DNA from: CAZKHG01 sp964552655
GTDB lineage: Bacteria > Bacteroidota > Bacteroidia > Bacteroidales > Tenuifilaceae
Assembly (NCBI GenBank): GCA_964552655.1
Contig: CAZKHG010000008.1
Span: 1 to 64,000, forward strand
Direction of reading: 5' to 3'
DNA length: 64,000 nt
Part shown: piece after piece, positions 1 through 8,357 of the stretch
Numbering within the stretch: the first letter of the stretch is position 1
Layout: every line of letters begins with the position of its first letter
The notes under the pieces: generated by a model
Told to the model about the DNA's origin: nothing
Database searches by the model: none
What the model saw: only the letters and a program-made list of their open reading frames with translations
Made by a program: the position numbers and the translations under genes

Positions 1-67
1 ACATTTATTTGAGTGAATCCTGATATTGAATCCATATTCATTTTTGATAAAGGATAAATTGTGAATT

Positions 68-1048
68 TTAGTAGAATTCGTAGCTGAACTTGTACAAGAC
101 TTTATACTTATAATCTGAATAGTAGGATTCTATCTCAATCACATTCGATTTGCTGTCGTACTTGTAAGTTTTACTTGAGTAATCATCCGGAATGCCGTCA
201 AACCACTTCTCCTCAACCAGTAAACCCTTGCCGTCATATTTGTAGGAGTGATTAAGGAATTTTTTCCCATCAGGGTTAGTTTGGTTAACCTCTACTAACT
301 GATTCTGAGGATTGTACTTATAGGTCAGTGTCTTAATTGGGTTTCCGGCGTAGAACTCTTTCAGCAATGTTAGCTTGCCACTTTCATCATATTCGCTGAT
401 ATTTTTTTGCAGCTCTTTGCCAGCAGCATTCAAATTTGTTTCTTCAATTGTGTTCCCGGAATGATCAATCTTCTTTAAAACTTTTCGGTCGAGTTTATTG
501 GATGGTTTATAAACGTTGATGGTAATTAAATCATCGGTGTAGGAGTATTCCCATTTTTCGGATACCGATCTGTCGGAGTTGTATTTGGTCACATCCTTCT
601 GCCTGCCATCAGGGAAATAGGTATAGATAATTTGGTAAGGGGACGCCCCATCAAAACCAACCTCAATTTTTTTATTTCCTTTTTCATCGTAAGCAAATGA
701 TTGCTTGAAGGATACTTCAAGATCGGGAGAGTTAACTTTTTGATATTGAACGAATTCAGTCTTATAGTTGTTCTGGTCGAATTTATAGGAGAGTTTGGAT
801 GATACCTGTCCGCTGGCTTTATAGTTGATAACCTCAACCGGATTTCCGTTTTTATCATATATTGTTTCAGAAGTGATATAACCTTTGGGATTTGGTTTCC
901 CCTGAGAATACTTATGGGTCCACTGGGTGGTTTTTTGAATGCGGTTTTGTTTAACAAGGTTACGATCTTTATCCTCATCTTTTGCCTGTGGGAAAAGGCT
1001 GGTAGATGAGAGCAGAGCTAATATTAGGAATAAATATTTTTGAATCAT
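68..1048 (-). CDS. Secreted YD-repeat-like protein, function unknown
   Basis: This 326-residue protein has a clear N-terminal signal peptide (MIQKYLFLILALLSSTSLF, then PQA) and so is probably exported. The rest consists of at least seven imperfect units of about 25-35 residues with a core like YKYDxxGxxxE, for example YKYDGKGLLVEEKWF, FAYDEKGNKKIEVGF and EYDESGKLTLLKEFY. That pattern resembles RHS/YD beta-strand repeats, but there is no toxin core or RHS cage signature, so I read it as a small extracytoplasmic repeat protein. It lies 96 bases downstream of the SiaB gene on the same strand and could be co-transcribed with it. Function is not known to me. Confidence 0.7.
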   Translation of the reverse strand: MIQKYLFLILALLSSTSLFPQAKDEDKDRNLVKQNRIQKTTQWTHKYSQGKPNPKGYITSETIYDKNGNPVEVINYKASGQVSSKLSYKFDQNNYKTEFVQYQKVNSPDLEVSFKQSFAYDEKGNKKIEVGFDGASPYQIIYTYFPDGRQKDVTKYNSDRSVSEKWEYSYTDDLITINVYKPSNKLDRKVLKKIDHSGNTIEETNLNAAGKELQKNISEYDESGKLTLLKEFYAGNPIKTLTYKYNPQNQLVEVNQTNPDGKKFLNHSYKYDGKGLLVEEKWFDGIPDDYSSKTYKYDSKSNVIEIESYYSDYKYKVLYKFSYEFY

Positions 1049-1144
1049 TTGCTGTTATTAATCATTAATCTACCTGCAAATTGCTTGCCTTAAAATGAAA
1101 TCTGAATGAATTTATATTGAATAGCATGGGAATCAAAAGAATAG

Positions 1145-1729
1145 TTAGCTGTCATCATCTTCATCTTCCTCAAAATCAATAGGAATTGTAACGGCCAGGA
1201 TAAAGAAATGCCGGCTGCTATCGTAGGGTACAAAATGGTAGTATAATTTGTTGCCGGATTTTCTGGCGATATCAATCAAACCAAGCCCAGCACCCCCTTT
1301 CTCATTCAGTTCGCCTTCGATCATCTGTTTAAGGAAGAGGGATTTTAAGTCTTTTGAGGTTGATTTGTTGAGCTTTTCAATTCGTGATTCAAGGGTAGGC
1401 ATTTTCTCGTTCCTCACCAGGTTCCCGGTAATTACATAAAACGAATCCTTATTCTCACCCACAATAAATAGACCATTGCCTATCTGTTTCTCCTTCTCAT
1501 CATAATCATCAGAATGCTTGGTGATGTTTTGCAGGCATTCGATCATGATATGAAATACCCTTTTACGGGTGGGTGTGGGGATATTCTTTTCGGCAATTTT
1601 GCGGTTGGCCATAAAAGCAAAAGATCGCATAATCTGGTGGTTCATCTCCCCTTTATATATCAGGGGAAAACCACTAGATGCCATCTCGCTGGTTAAAGTC
1701 GATTTAATGAAGTAAATTACATTGTCCAT
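1145..1729 (-). CDS. SiaB family protein kinase
   Basis: This 194-residue protein matches the SiaB-type kinase family (GHKL-like ATPase fold). In Pseudomonas, SiaB phosphorylates the regulator SiaC and the phosphatase SiaA reverses it, controlling a diguanylate cyclase. Family marks visible here are the N-terminal FPLIYKGEMNHQIMRSF segment, the helix RVFHIMIECLQNITKHS (where the N-box Asn lies), and the glycine-rich ATP-lid-like GGAGLGLIDIARKSGNKL at about residues 145-165. The C-terminus is strongly acidic (EEDEDDDS). No SiaC gene is adjacent; the only SiaC-like gene in the window is about 49 kb away at 51080-51508. Confidence 0.82.
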   Translation of the reverse strand: MDNVIYFIKSTLTSEMASSGFPLIYKGEMNHQIMRSFAFMANRKIAEKNIPTPTRKRVFHIMIECLQNITKHSDDYDEKEKQIGNGLFIVGENKDSFYVITGNLVRNEKMPTLESRIEKLNKSTSKDLKSLFLKQMIEGELNEKGGAGLGLIDIARKSGNKLYYHFVPYDSSRHFFILAVTIPIDFEEDEDDDS

Positions 1730-1770
1730 CGAATGATGAAGATAGAAAAAAAATCAACACTTTTTCAAAA

Positions 1771-1778
1771 CAAATATA
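1771..1778 (-). promoter_or_regulatory. Candidate -7 box of the SiaB gene promoter
   Basis: Read leftward this octamer is TATATTTG, a full match to the Bacteroidota -7 consensus TAnnTTTG. It lies about 42 bases before the SiaB start codon. I do not see a convincing -33 TTG at the right distance, so this is a weak call. Confidence 0.35.
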
Positions 1779-1854
1779 TCTTTTTATTTAATTATTTTAT
1801 AGAATGCCTGCATTTTTAATTGAAACCCTTAATATATTCAACCAACAGCCATTT

Positions 1855-2841
1855 TTAGGATACAAAAATTTCAAGAATTGTAGAATATTTTAAGGGAGTT
1901 AGTATGATTTCTTTCAAATCTGCCGGAATTAAGATCGTTTCCCCCGCATAAATTCTCTCTTTGGCTCCCGAATTATATATAACATCAACCTCCCCTTCGA
2001 TGCAAATGTAAACAACAAATGAGTCCAACCAGTTGTAGTCCCTTCCAATGGACTTGTTAAACGATAATCGGTTGGTGGTAAAATAGTTACATTTAATTAG
2101 TTCGATTGTTTTATTCGTTTGCCTTTCGGGGTGGAGTTTGCCTTCACTAAATTTTCTATAGTTAATCACATCCAGAGATAAATCGGTATGCAACTCTCTG
2201 GGTTTACCCTTTGTGTCCACCCTGTCCCAATCGTAAATCCGATAGGTAATATCTGATGTTTGCTGAATCTCAGCTATAAGCAGCCCTTTCCCGATGGCAT
2301 GAACAGTACCGGGCGGAATAAAAAATACATCATCGGGTTTGGCATCTTCGTATTTTAGAACGTCAACCAGATTCTTACTTTTCAACAGGTTCAGGTATTC
2401 ATCTGGTGTGGTGTCCCTGTCAAAACCTGTTATTATTTTTGAACCTGGTTCACTGTCAATTACATACCACATTTCTGTTTTGCCAAAAGCATGATGCCTC
2501 AGTTTGGCAATCTCATCATTTGGGTGCACCTGAATGGAAAGATCCTCCTTGGCATCTATCAGCTTGATTAGCAGGGGGAATTCGACCCCAAACTGTTCAT
2601 AAACCTTTTCGCCAACGATATCGGCCATGTAGATCTCAATAAGTTCTTGTAGATCATTCCCTTTCAGGTATCCGTTTGAAACAACGGAGATATTATCTTG
2701 TACACCTGATATTTCCCAGCTCTCAGCACATCGGGTAAAAGTGGCAGGAATATTCTTGTTAAACTTATCTTTTAGCTTTGATCCTCCCCAGATGTAATCC
2801 TTAAATATAGGATGAAATTTTAACGGGTAAAGTTCACTCAT
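1855..2841 (-). CDS. manA: Mannose-6-phosphate isomerase, class I
   Basis: The enzyme interconverts mannose-6-phosphate and fructose-6-phosphate in the cytoplasm, feeding GDP-mannose and surface glycan synthesis. Zinc-site marks of type I phosphomannose isomerases are present: LSIQVHPND near residue 105, GKTEMWYV near 120, and PPGTVHAIG near 178. The N-terminus LYPLKFHPIFKDYIWGG is typical of the Bacteroidota proteins. I place the start at the ATG at 2841 (328 aa): an upstream in-frame ATG at 2907 would add 22 unrelated residues, and a candidate -7 promoter box lies inside that extension. It is divergent from udk. Confidence 0.9.
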   Translation of the reverse strand: MSELYPLKFHPIFKDYIWGGSKLKDKFNKNIPATFTRCAESWEISGVQDNISVVSNGYLKGNDLQELIEIYMADIVGEKVYEQFGVEFPLLIKLIDAKEDLSIQVHPNDEIAKLRHHAFGKTEMWYVIDSEPGSKIITGFDRDTTPDEYLNLLKSKNLVDVLKYEDAKPDDVFFIPPGTVHAIGKGLLIAEIQQTSDITYRIYDWDRVDTKGKPRELHTDLSLDVINYRKFSEGKLHPERQTNKTIELIKCNYFTTNRLSFNKSIGRDYNWLDSFVVYICIEGEVDVIYNSGAKERIYAGETILIPADLKEIILTPLKYSTILEIFVS

Positions 2842-2861
2842 AGTATTGTTTTTGTCATCAA

Positions 2862-2869
2862 CAAAAATA
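2862..2869 (-). promoter_or_regulatory. Candidate -7 box of manA
   Basis: On the minus strand the octamer reads TATTTTTG, matching TAnnTTTG, about 21 bases before the ATG at 2841. No clear -33 element is seen. If real, transcription would start downstream of the alternative ATG at 2907, supporting the shorter protein. Confidence 0.35.
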
Positions 2870-2943
2870 GCAAATGGTTTTTGATAAAAAGATTTGTATT
2901 TTAGCAATTGTTTGGAATTATGGTTAAACTAACTGAATAAAGC

Positions 2944-3567
2944 ATGCTAATCATTGGGATTGCCGGTGGAACTGGCTCTGGGAAAACAACAGTTGTTAAA
3001 CGGATTATTGAGTTACTGCCACCTGGCGAAGTTGTGGTAATCCCACAGGACAACTACTATAAAGATAGCTCTCATCTGCCGATTGAAGAGCGGCAGGAGA
3101 TCAACTTTGACCACCCCTCATCAATTGAATTTGAGCTGCTTACTGAGCATGTTAAGCTTTTAAAAGAGGGTCAGCCCATTGATCAACCCATTTACTCCTA
3201 TTTAACATGTACCCGTGCAAAGGAAACAATCCAGATTACGCCTAAACACGTGGTGATAATTGAAGGAATTCTGATATTAACCAACCCTGAGCTCAGGGAT
3301 TTGATGGACATAAAGGTTTTTGTTGATGCTGATGCTGACGATCGTCTTTCCCGCGTGGTATTACGGGATATCATTGAAAGGGGAAGAACGGTTAATAAAG
3401 TGTTGGAAAGGTACGATAAAACAGTTAAACCCATGCACTTACAGTTTATTGAACCCACCAAAAGGTATGCAGATATTATTATCCCTCAGGGTGGGAATAA
3501 CTCAGTGGCAATCAACATCCTGACATCAATTATTGAAAAAACACTCCGTAGCCACGGACTAGAATAA
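2944..3567 (+). CDS. udk: Uridine kinase
   Basis: This 207-residue protein phosphorylates uridine or cytidine to the monophosphate in pyrimidine salvage. The P-loop GIAGGTGSGKTT begins at residue 5, followed by VIPQDNYYKD and INFDHPSSIEFELL, both characteristic of uridine kinases, and a lid region with RVVLRDIIERGRTV. Length equals that of the family. It is divergent from manA, and its stop is 4 bases before the exonuclease gene, so the two are probably co-transcribed. A second, much larger protein with a uridine-kinase domain is encoded at 15253-16923. Confidence 0.93.
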   Translation: MLIIGIAGGTGSGKTTVVKRIIELLPPGEVVVIPQDNYYKDSSHLPIEERQEINFDHPSSIEFELLTEHVKLLKEGQPIDQPIYSYLTCTRAKETIQITPKHVVIIEGILILTNPELRDLMDIKVFVDADADDRLSRVVLRDIIERGRTVNKVLERYDKTVKPMHLQFIEPTKRYADIIIPQGGNNSVAINILTSIIEKTLRSHGLE

Positions 3568-3571
3568 AAGT

Positions 3572-4294
3572 ATGCTTAAAGATATCAAACCCGAGGATGT
3601 ACTGTTTTTGGATATAGAAACAGTACCTCAAAACCCAACTTATTTAGAAACCCCTGAAAAGTTGAAATTTTTTTGGGATAAAAAAGCGGCTTATCTTGTT
3701 AAAGAGAATGAAACGCCAGAGAGTATATTCTCAAAATCAGGTATTTATGCTGAGTTTGGGAAGATAATCTGCATTTCGGTTGGTCTGGTAGTCTCTAAAG
3801 GAGGCATCAGGTATTTCAGAATTAAATCATTCTATGGAGCGGATGAGTTGGAAATACTAACATCTTTTGCTCAAATGTTGAACAGGTTTGAAAATAAACC
3901 GAATGCTCACCTCTGCGCTCATAATGGAAAGGAGTTCGATTTCCCCTATATTGCCCGCAGGATGCTTGTAAATGGCATCGAAATCCCAGGTTGCCTAGAT
4001 GTTGCCGGGAAAAAACCATGGGAGGTTAAATTTCTGGATACCATGGAACTTTGGAAATTCGGTGATTTTAAGCATTATACATCCCTTGATTTACTTACCA
4101 ATATTTTCAATATCCCTTCGCCTAAAGATGACATTGATGGGAGCCAGGTAGCCGATGTTTACTATAACCAGAAAGATATAGAGAGGATTGTACGTTACTG
4201 TGAGAAAGATGCTTTATCCGTTGCCCAGGTATTTCTGAAGTATAAAAACGAGCCGTTGATTGCACCCGATAACATTGAAAGGGTTATGGAGTAA
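3572..4294 (+). CDS. 3'-5' exonuclease, PolB-like DEDDy family
   Basis: This 240-residue protein is a stand-alone 3'-5' exonuclease domain related to the proofreading domain of family B DNA polymerases. The three exonuclease motifs are visible: Exo I as FLDIETVP near residue 12, Exo II as AHNGKEFDFPYIARRML near residue 115, and Exo III as YCEKDALSVAQVF near residue 208, where Tyr and Asp fit the DEDDy class. No polymerase domain is present. It is four bases downstream of udk. The cellular substrate is not known to me. Confidence 0.8.
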   Translation: MLKDIKPEDVLFLDIETVPQNPTYLETPEKLKFFWDKKAAYLVKENETPESIFSKSGIYAEFGKIICISVGLVVSKGGIRYFRIKSFYGADELEILTSFAQMLNRFENKPNAHLCAHNGKEFDFPYIARRMLVNGIEIPGCLDVAGKKPWEVKFLDTMELWKFGDFKHYTSLDLLTNIFNIPSPKDDIDGSQVADVYYNQKDIERIVRYCEKDALSVAQVFLKYKNEPLIAPDNIERVME

Positions 4295-4343
4295 GTATTT
4301 TAATATCAGATTAATATTTTGCTTGAGATATAAATTATACGAG

Positions 4344-5141
4344 TTACGTATCAAGGAATTTTCTCACACACGCTACAAACTCAGCGGGTTTTTCAGCGTG
4401 CACCCAATGACCGGTCTCATTAATTGTCGTTAAAGTTGAGTTAGGGCAGATATCCTTTAGCTCATCAAACCTGTTAAATGGGATGTATTCTGATAGTTCA
4501 CCTTTTATAAAAAGGGTTTTGGTATAGATTTTAGTATTGCCATCTACAACACCTTCCATTAATTCTGGGAGATTATTATTTAGCGCTTCAAGGTTTAGTT
4601 TCCAGGTGAAAGAACCATCTTTCTCCCTGTTGAGGTTTTTCAGCAGGAATTGCCGGATCCTGTCAGACTGAATTGTAAACGAGAGGATTGCCTCTGCTTC
4701 TGCCCGTAAGGTGATAGTCTTAATTGGAATACTTTTCAGGCTGGCGATAATCTTGGTGTGTTCGTTTAGCCAGGGCTGCTCTTCTTGCCCAGGTTCTCTA
4801 TAGCTCCAGGGAGCTATATCTACAACAACAAGCGATTTAACATTTTCCGGATACCTGATTGCAAACAGCATGGCAACCTTTCCACCCATGGAATGCCCAA
4901 TAATATTTGCATGTTCAATATTAAGATCGTTAAACAGTTCCACAAGATCGTCAACCATTAGGGCGTATGAATGGTCATCGCTATGCGGACTTTGTCCATG
5001 ATTCCTCTGGTCAACCAGGATTACCCGATAATTTTTTTCCAGCTCTCTGGCAATTGATAACCAGTTATCCGATGCGCCATACAACCCATGAAGTATAATT
5101 AGAGGCTCTCCTGTGCCATATTCTCTGAAAAATAGCTTCAT
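4344..5141 (-). CDS. Alpha/beta hydrolase, YbfF-like esterase
   Basis: This 265-residue protein has an alpha/beta-hydrolase fold. Visible elements are the oxyanion-hole segment LIILHGLYGASDNW, the nucleophile elbow GHSMGGKVAM (Ser near residue 93), a lid region, and a C-terminal NETGHWVHAEKP with the catalytic His. The pattern DQRNHGQSPHSD is typical of the YbfF branch of acyl esterases. The ATG at 5141 is chosen because the ORF can be extended to 5207 only by overlapping pdxJ; with the short start it begins one base after the pdxJ stop, implying translational coupling. Substrate unknown. Confidence 0.85.
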   Translation of the reverse strand: MKLFFREYGTGEPLIILHGLYGASDNWLSIARELEKNYRVILVDQRNHGQSPHSDDHSYALMVDDLVELFNDLNIEHANIIGHSMGGKVAMLFAIRYPENVKSLVVVDIAPWSYREPGQEEQPWLNEHTKIIASLKSIPIKTITLRAEAEAILSFTIQSDRIRQFLLKNLNREKDGSFTWKLNLEALNNNLPELMEGVVDGNTKIYTKTLFIKGELSEYIPFNRFDELKDICPNSTLTTINETGHWVHAEKPAEFVACVRKFLDT

Positions 5142-5142
5142 T

Positions 5143-5856
5143 TTATCGGAGTTGTTGCAAGTACATCTGAATGGTATTTTCAAGACCAAAGTAAAGTGCG
5201 TCGGCAATTAAAGCATGACCAATTGAAACTTCCAATAAACCCGGTATGTTTTGAGCGAAATATCTCAAATTCTCCAGGTTTAAATCATGTCCGGCATTCA
5301 AACCAAGGCCAACTGTTTTAGCCATTTCTGCTGAAACCACAAAATCTTCAATGGCCTTCTCCTTATTTTTTGGGAAATTTGATGCATAAGGCTCAGTATA
5401 AAGTTCAATTCGGTCAGTTCCGGTATCGGCGGCATGTTTTACCATAATGGGATTGGCATCTACAAAGATGGAGGTTCTTATGCCATTTGATTGTAAAATT
5501 TTAACAATTTCTGTTAGCTGTACCTTTCTATTTATTGTGTCCCACCCATTACTTGAAGTCAATGCTTCTGGCGGATCTGGAACCAGAGTTACCTGGTTGG
5601 GGTGGATAGCCAATACCAGCTCCATAAACGAATCGGAAGGATACCCTTCAATATTAAACTCAGTGGTTATTATGGGTTTGATATCATAAACATCCCGGTA
5701 ACGGATGTGCCTTTCATCAGGACGAGGATGTACAGTAATCCCCTCTGCTCCATATCGTTGACAATCAATTGCGGCCTTTAGTACATTGGGAATATCACCG
5801 CCTCTGGCATTGCGGAGGGTGGCAATTTTGTTAATATTTACGCTTAAACGGGTCAT
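5143..5856 (-). CDS. pdxJ: Pyridoxine 5'-phosphate synthase
   Basis: PdxJ condenses 1-deoxyxylulose-5-phosphate with 3-amino-2-oxopropyl phosphate in the DXP-dependent vitamin B6 pathway. The family is recognised from RLSVNINKIATLRNARGG at the N-terminus, AEGITVHPRPDERHI, VTLVPDPPEALTSSNGWD, and the C-terminal EVSIGHALIADALYFGLE. The ATG at 5856 gives the usual 237 residues; the ORF extends upstream to 6009 without PdxJ similarity and would overlap the divergent CBS gene. Its 5' leader contains the palindrome at 5860-5871. Confidence 0.93.
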   Translation of the reverse strand: MTRLSVNINKIATLRNARGGDIPNVLKAAIDCQRYGAEGITVHPRPDERHIRYRDVYDIKPIITTEFNIEGYPSDSFMELVLAIHPNQVTLVPDPPEALTSSNGWDTINRKVQLTEIVKILQSNGIRTSIFVDANPIMVKHAADTGTDRIELYTEPYASNFPKNKEKAIEDFVVSAEMAKTVGLGLNAGHDLNLENLRYFAQNIPGLLEVSIGHALIADALYFGLENTIQMYLQQLR

Positions 5857-5859
5857 ATG

Positions 5860-5891
5860 CCGAAATTTCGGATTAAATTTGTACAAAAGTA
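5860..5891. promoter_or_regulatory. Divergent promoter region of pdxJ and the CBS gene
   Basis: Two TAnnTTTG boxes lie back to back: TAAATTTG on the plus strand at 5874-5881, pointing to the CBS gene, and TACTTTTG on the minus strand at 5884-5891, pointing to pdxJ. Next to them, 4 bases before the pdxJ ATG, is a perfect 12-base palindrome CCGAAATTTCGG at 5860-5871 that could be an operator. Clear -33 boxes are not seen. Confidence 0.4.
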
Positions 5892-5917
5892 AAAGAAATA
5901 TCAAATCATAATTGGCT

Positions 5918-6583
5918 ATGCTTGCAAAAGATATGCTTTCTGATGTTGTTCCGGCACTTAAAACCTCTGATACAGGAATAACGGCATTGAACTGGATGGA
6001 TATTTTCAAAGTATCCCATCTGCCGATAGTTAACGATAAGGAGTTTTTAGGGTTGATCTCAGAAACAGATATTTATGATATGAACATGCCTGAGGAACCC
6101 CTTGGGAACCATCAGCTCTCATTATTGCGGCCATTCGTTAATTCTTCTCAGCATGTTTTTGAGGTAATGGAAATTGCATCAAGGTTACAACTTTCGCTCA
6201 TCCCCGTGCTCGATAGCAGAAAATACTACCTTGGCGTAATAACCATTATGGATCTTTTGCACTACTTTGCGGACCTTTCCGCTTTTACCAATCCCGGCGG
6301 GATAATAATTTTAGAGCTTAACCAGAATGATTTCTCTATGGCACAAATCGCCCAGATTGTTGAAGGGAATGATGCCAAAATTCTTAGCGCATACATTACT
6401 TCTCAACCCAATTCGGTGAAGATAGAACTCACACTTAAGTTGAATGTTACCGATTTGACATCCATTAATCAAACCTTTAACAGGTATAACTACACTATCG
6501 TGGGATCCTATATGAAGCATGATGACGAGGATGATTTGATGCAAGAGCGGTACAATCTGCTTCTTAAATATTTGAACACCTAA
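5918..6583 (+). CDS. CBS-domain protein
   Basis: This 221-residue cytoplasmic protein has a pair of CBS motifs in its first ~130 residues (SHLPIVNDKEFLGLISETDIYD and SLIPVLDSRKYYLGVITIMDLL), which usually bind adenosyl nucleotides, and a C-terminal ACT-like region with LTLKLNVTDLTSINQTFNRYNYTIV. The gene sits between pdxJ and nadK, an arrangement I know from many Bacteroidota. The ATG at 5918 is preferred over an in-frame TTG at 5912. Its ligand and target are unknown; nadK being 18 bases downstream hints at a link with nucleotide state, but that is inference. Confidence 0.8.
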   Translation: MLAKDMLSDVVPALKTSDTGITALNWMDIFKVSHLPIVNDKEFLGLISETDIYDMNMPEEPLGNHQLSLLRPFVNSSQHVFEVMEIASRLQLSLIPVLDSRKYYLGVITIMDLLHYFADLSAFTNPGGIIILELNQNDFSMAQIAQIVEGNDAKILSAYITSQPNSVKIELTLKLNVTDLTSINQTFNRYNYTIVGSYMKHDDEDDLMQERYNLLLKYLNT

Positions 6584-6601
6584 TCATTATATTTGATTTT
6601 T

Positions 6602-7480
6602 ATGGTTATTGCAATTTATGGTAAAGGCTTAGACGTTAAGTATAAAGTTGAAATTGAGACCCTTTTCCAGCAGCTATACTTTCATAAAGCAGAGGTAATT
6701 ATTTACGCACCGTTTCGGGATTACCTGATTTCAGAGATGGGATATGAACCCATTGTTAAAGCAGTGTACAGGAGCCCCGGCGAAGTAAAATACCTTGCCA
6801 ATTTTATGCTTAGCCTAGGTGGCGATGGAACTTTTCTGGATTCAGTTTCATTTGTTGAAGAGGCTCACATCCCTGTTCTGGGAATTAATTTTGGCCGATT
6901 GGGGTTTTTGGCAAATATTTCAACGGAAGATATCGGGAATGCAATAGACCAACTTCTGAATGGCAGATATGTTGTTGAGCCAAGATCGTTGCTTCAGCTG
7001 CAAACGGAAAATAACCCCTTTAACAGTTTCCCCTATGCTTTGAACGATTTTACCATACAAAAAAAGGATAAAGCCATGATAACCATCAACACTTATGTTA
7101 ACGATGAGTTTCTTTGTACCTATTGGGCTGATGGCTTAATTGTATCAACACCAACTGGTTCAACGGCATACTCCTTAAGTGTTGGCGGCCCGATTATCAG
7201 CCCCGTTATGCAGTCATTTGTAATTTCTCCTATTGCACCCCATCATCTTACTGTTCGCCCTCTGGTAATACCTGATACATGTAATTTACGGTTAGAAGCT
7301 GTTGGTAGATCAGGGGAAGTCAACATTTCCTTAGATTCCCGCTCCTTTTCTATTTCATCTCCTGTAAGTTTTGAAATAAAAAGATCATCCTTCAATATTG
7401 GATTAGTCTATTTAAAAGGGAATAATTTTTTTACCACTCTTCGTAATAAGCTGCTATGGGGAGCCGATAAGAGAAACTGA
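6602..7480 (+). CDS. nadK: NAD kinase
   Basis: NadK phosphorylates NAD to NADP. The diagnostic GGDGTFLDS motif lies near residue 75, followed by GINFGRLGFLANI, ALNDFTIQKKD, and the catalytic-domain segment DGLIVSTPTGSTAYSLSVGGPI. At 292 residues the length is normal. The ATG at 6602 is used rather than an in-frame TTG three codons earlier. It follows the CBS gene closely and precedes a promoter for the envelope block. Confidence 0.94.
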   Translation: MVIAIYGKGLDVKYKVEIETLFQQLYFHKAEVIIYAPFRDYLISEMGYEPIVKAVYRSPGEVKYLANFMLSLGGDGTFLDSVSFVEEAHIPVLGINFGRLGFLANISTEDIGNAIDQLLNGRYVVEPRSLLQLQTENNPFNSFPYALNDFTIQKKDKAMITINTYVNDEFLCTYWADGLIVSTPTGSTAYSLSVGGPIISPVMQSFVISPIAPHHLTVRPLVIPDTCNLRLEAVGRSGEVNISLDSRSFSISSPVSFEIKRSSFNIGLVYLKGNNFFTTLRNKLLWGADKRN

Positions 7481-7539
7481 TTTATACTAAAAATTGGAAG
7501 AAATGCAATACCCATAACCACTTTTCGTTTGTTAATTTG

Positions 7540-7569
7540 TTGATATTGTTTTTACCAATATTATCTTTG
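7540..7569 (+). promoter_or_regulatory. Promoter upstream of the beta-barrel/PorG-like genes
   Basis: A TTG at 7540-7542 is followed after 19 bases by TATCTTTG at 7562-7569, a good fit to the Bacteroidota housekeeping promoter (-33 TTG, -7 TAnnTTTG). The first gene starts about 20 bases downstream of the box. Confidence 0.6.
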
Positions 7570-7589
7570 TATCAAAATAGAGGGAGTTG

Positions 7590-8342
7590 ATGAAAAAAAC
7601 AGCTATATCAATTTTTCTTATCCTTTTTAGCATTGTTACCTATGGCCAGGCATGGAAACTGCAAAGGCTGGAGGTTTATGGCGGGCTAACAACATTTCAT
7701 TATTTTGGGGATATTGGCGGTAGTGCCGATAAATCCAACTGGTTTGGCATTAAGGATATCAGTATTCGCTCTACCCGTCCGGGCTTTTCAGCCGGAGTTG
7801 TTTTTAGGTTGGATGAAAAAATTTATGCAAAGGCTGATTTATCACTTGGAGTTCTGGCCTCAACTGATAGAAATTCTGTAAACTACCTTAGGGGCCATTC
7901 TTTTTCAACGATAACTAACGAAATCTCAATAAGAGGGCTTTACTTTATTATTCCTGAGAGTAATCAAAACTACTATTATTCTGTTATGCAGCTACGAGGT
8001 GGGTTACGGAAACTAAACCAGCCATTCAGCTTGTATGCATTTTTTGGGGTCGGATCTGCTTTTTATAGCGTTTTTCCTAACCAAAGTTTGAAGAGTGACC
8101 CAAGATTTAACGATAATTCTTCATTTGCAATGCTTTTCCCTGTTGGTATCGGTGCAAAAATGGCATTCATTCCTCGTATCTCATTTGGCGCTGAACTTAG
8201 CGCCAGGTATGTACTCTCCGACTACCTGGATGGGTTTACTACCAAAAAATCCAAATACAACGATGTTTATTACCTGTTCAATTTCAATGTCTATTATCGT
8301 TTTCCCAGAGCTAAGCACCTAAAAGGGCTAACAAGGCGTTAA
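7590..8342 (+). CDS. Outer-membrane beta-barrel protein, PorG-like neighbour
   Basis: This 250-residue protein has a signal peptide (MKKTAISIFLILFSIVTYG, then Q) and alternating hydrophobic strands. The segment EVYGGLTTFHYFGDIGGS after the signal is a mark of the DUF6089-type barrels in Bacteroidota, and the protein ends with a strand rich in aromatic residues (NVYYRFPRAKH). It is 15 bases upstream of a second small barrel protein that is the better PorG match, so the two look like a tandem pair. The ATG at 7590 is preferred to a TTG three bases earlier. Confidence 0.72.
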   Translation: MKKTAISIFLILFSIVTYGQAWKLQRLEVYGGLTTFHYFGDIGGSADKSNWFGIKDISIRSTRPGFSAGVVFRLDEKIYAKADLSLGVLASTDRNSVNYLRGHSFSTITNEISIRGLYFIIPESNQNYYYSVMQLRGGLRKLNQPFSLYAFFGVGSAFYSVFPNQSLKSDPRFNDNSSFAMLFPVGIGAKMAFIPRISFGAELSARYVLSDYLDGFTTKKSKYNDVYYLFNFNVYYRFPRAKHLKGLTRR

Positions 8343-8357
8343 CAATCTCCCTTTAAA

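Noticed and set aside
589..978. 129-residue ORF inside the YD-repeat gene
   Set aside because: Same strand but another frame of a clearly coding region; the composition is scrambled and no signal or motif is present.
2842..2907. N-terminal extension of manA
   Set aside because: The 22 extra residues are unlike the family, and the candidate promoter box falls inside them.
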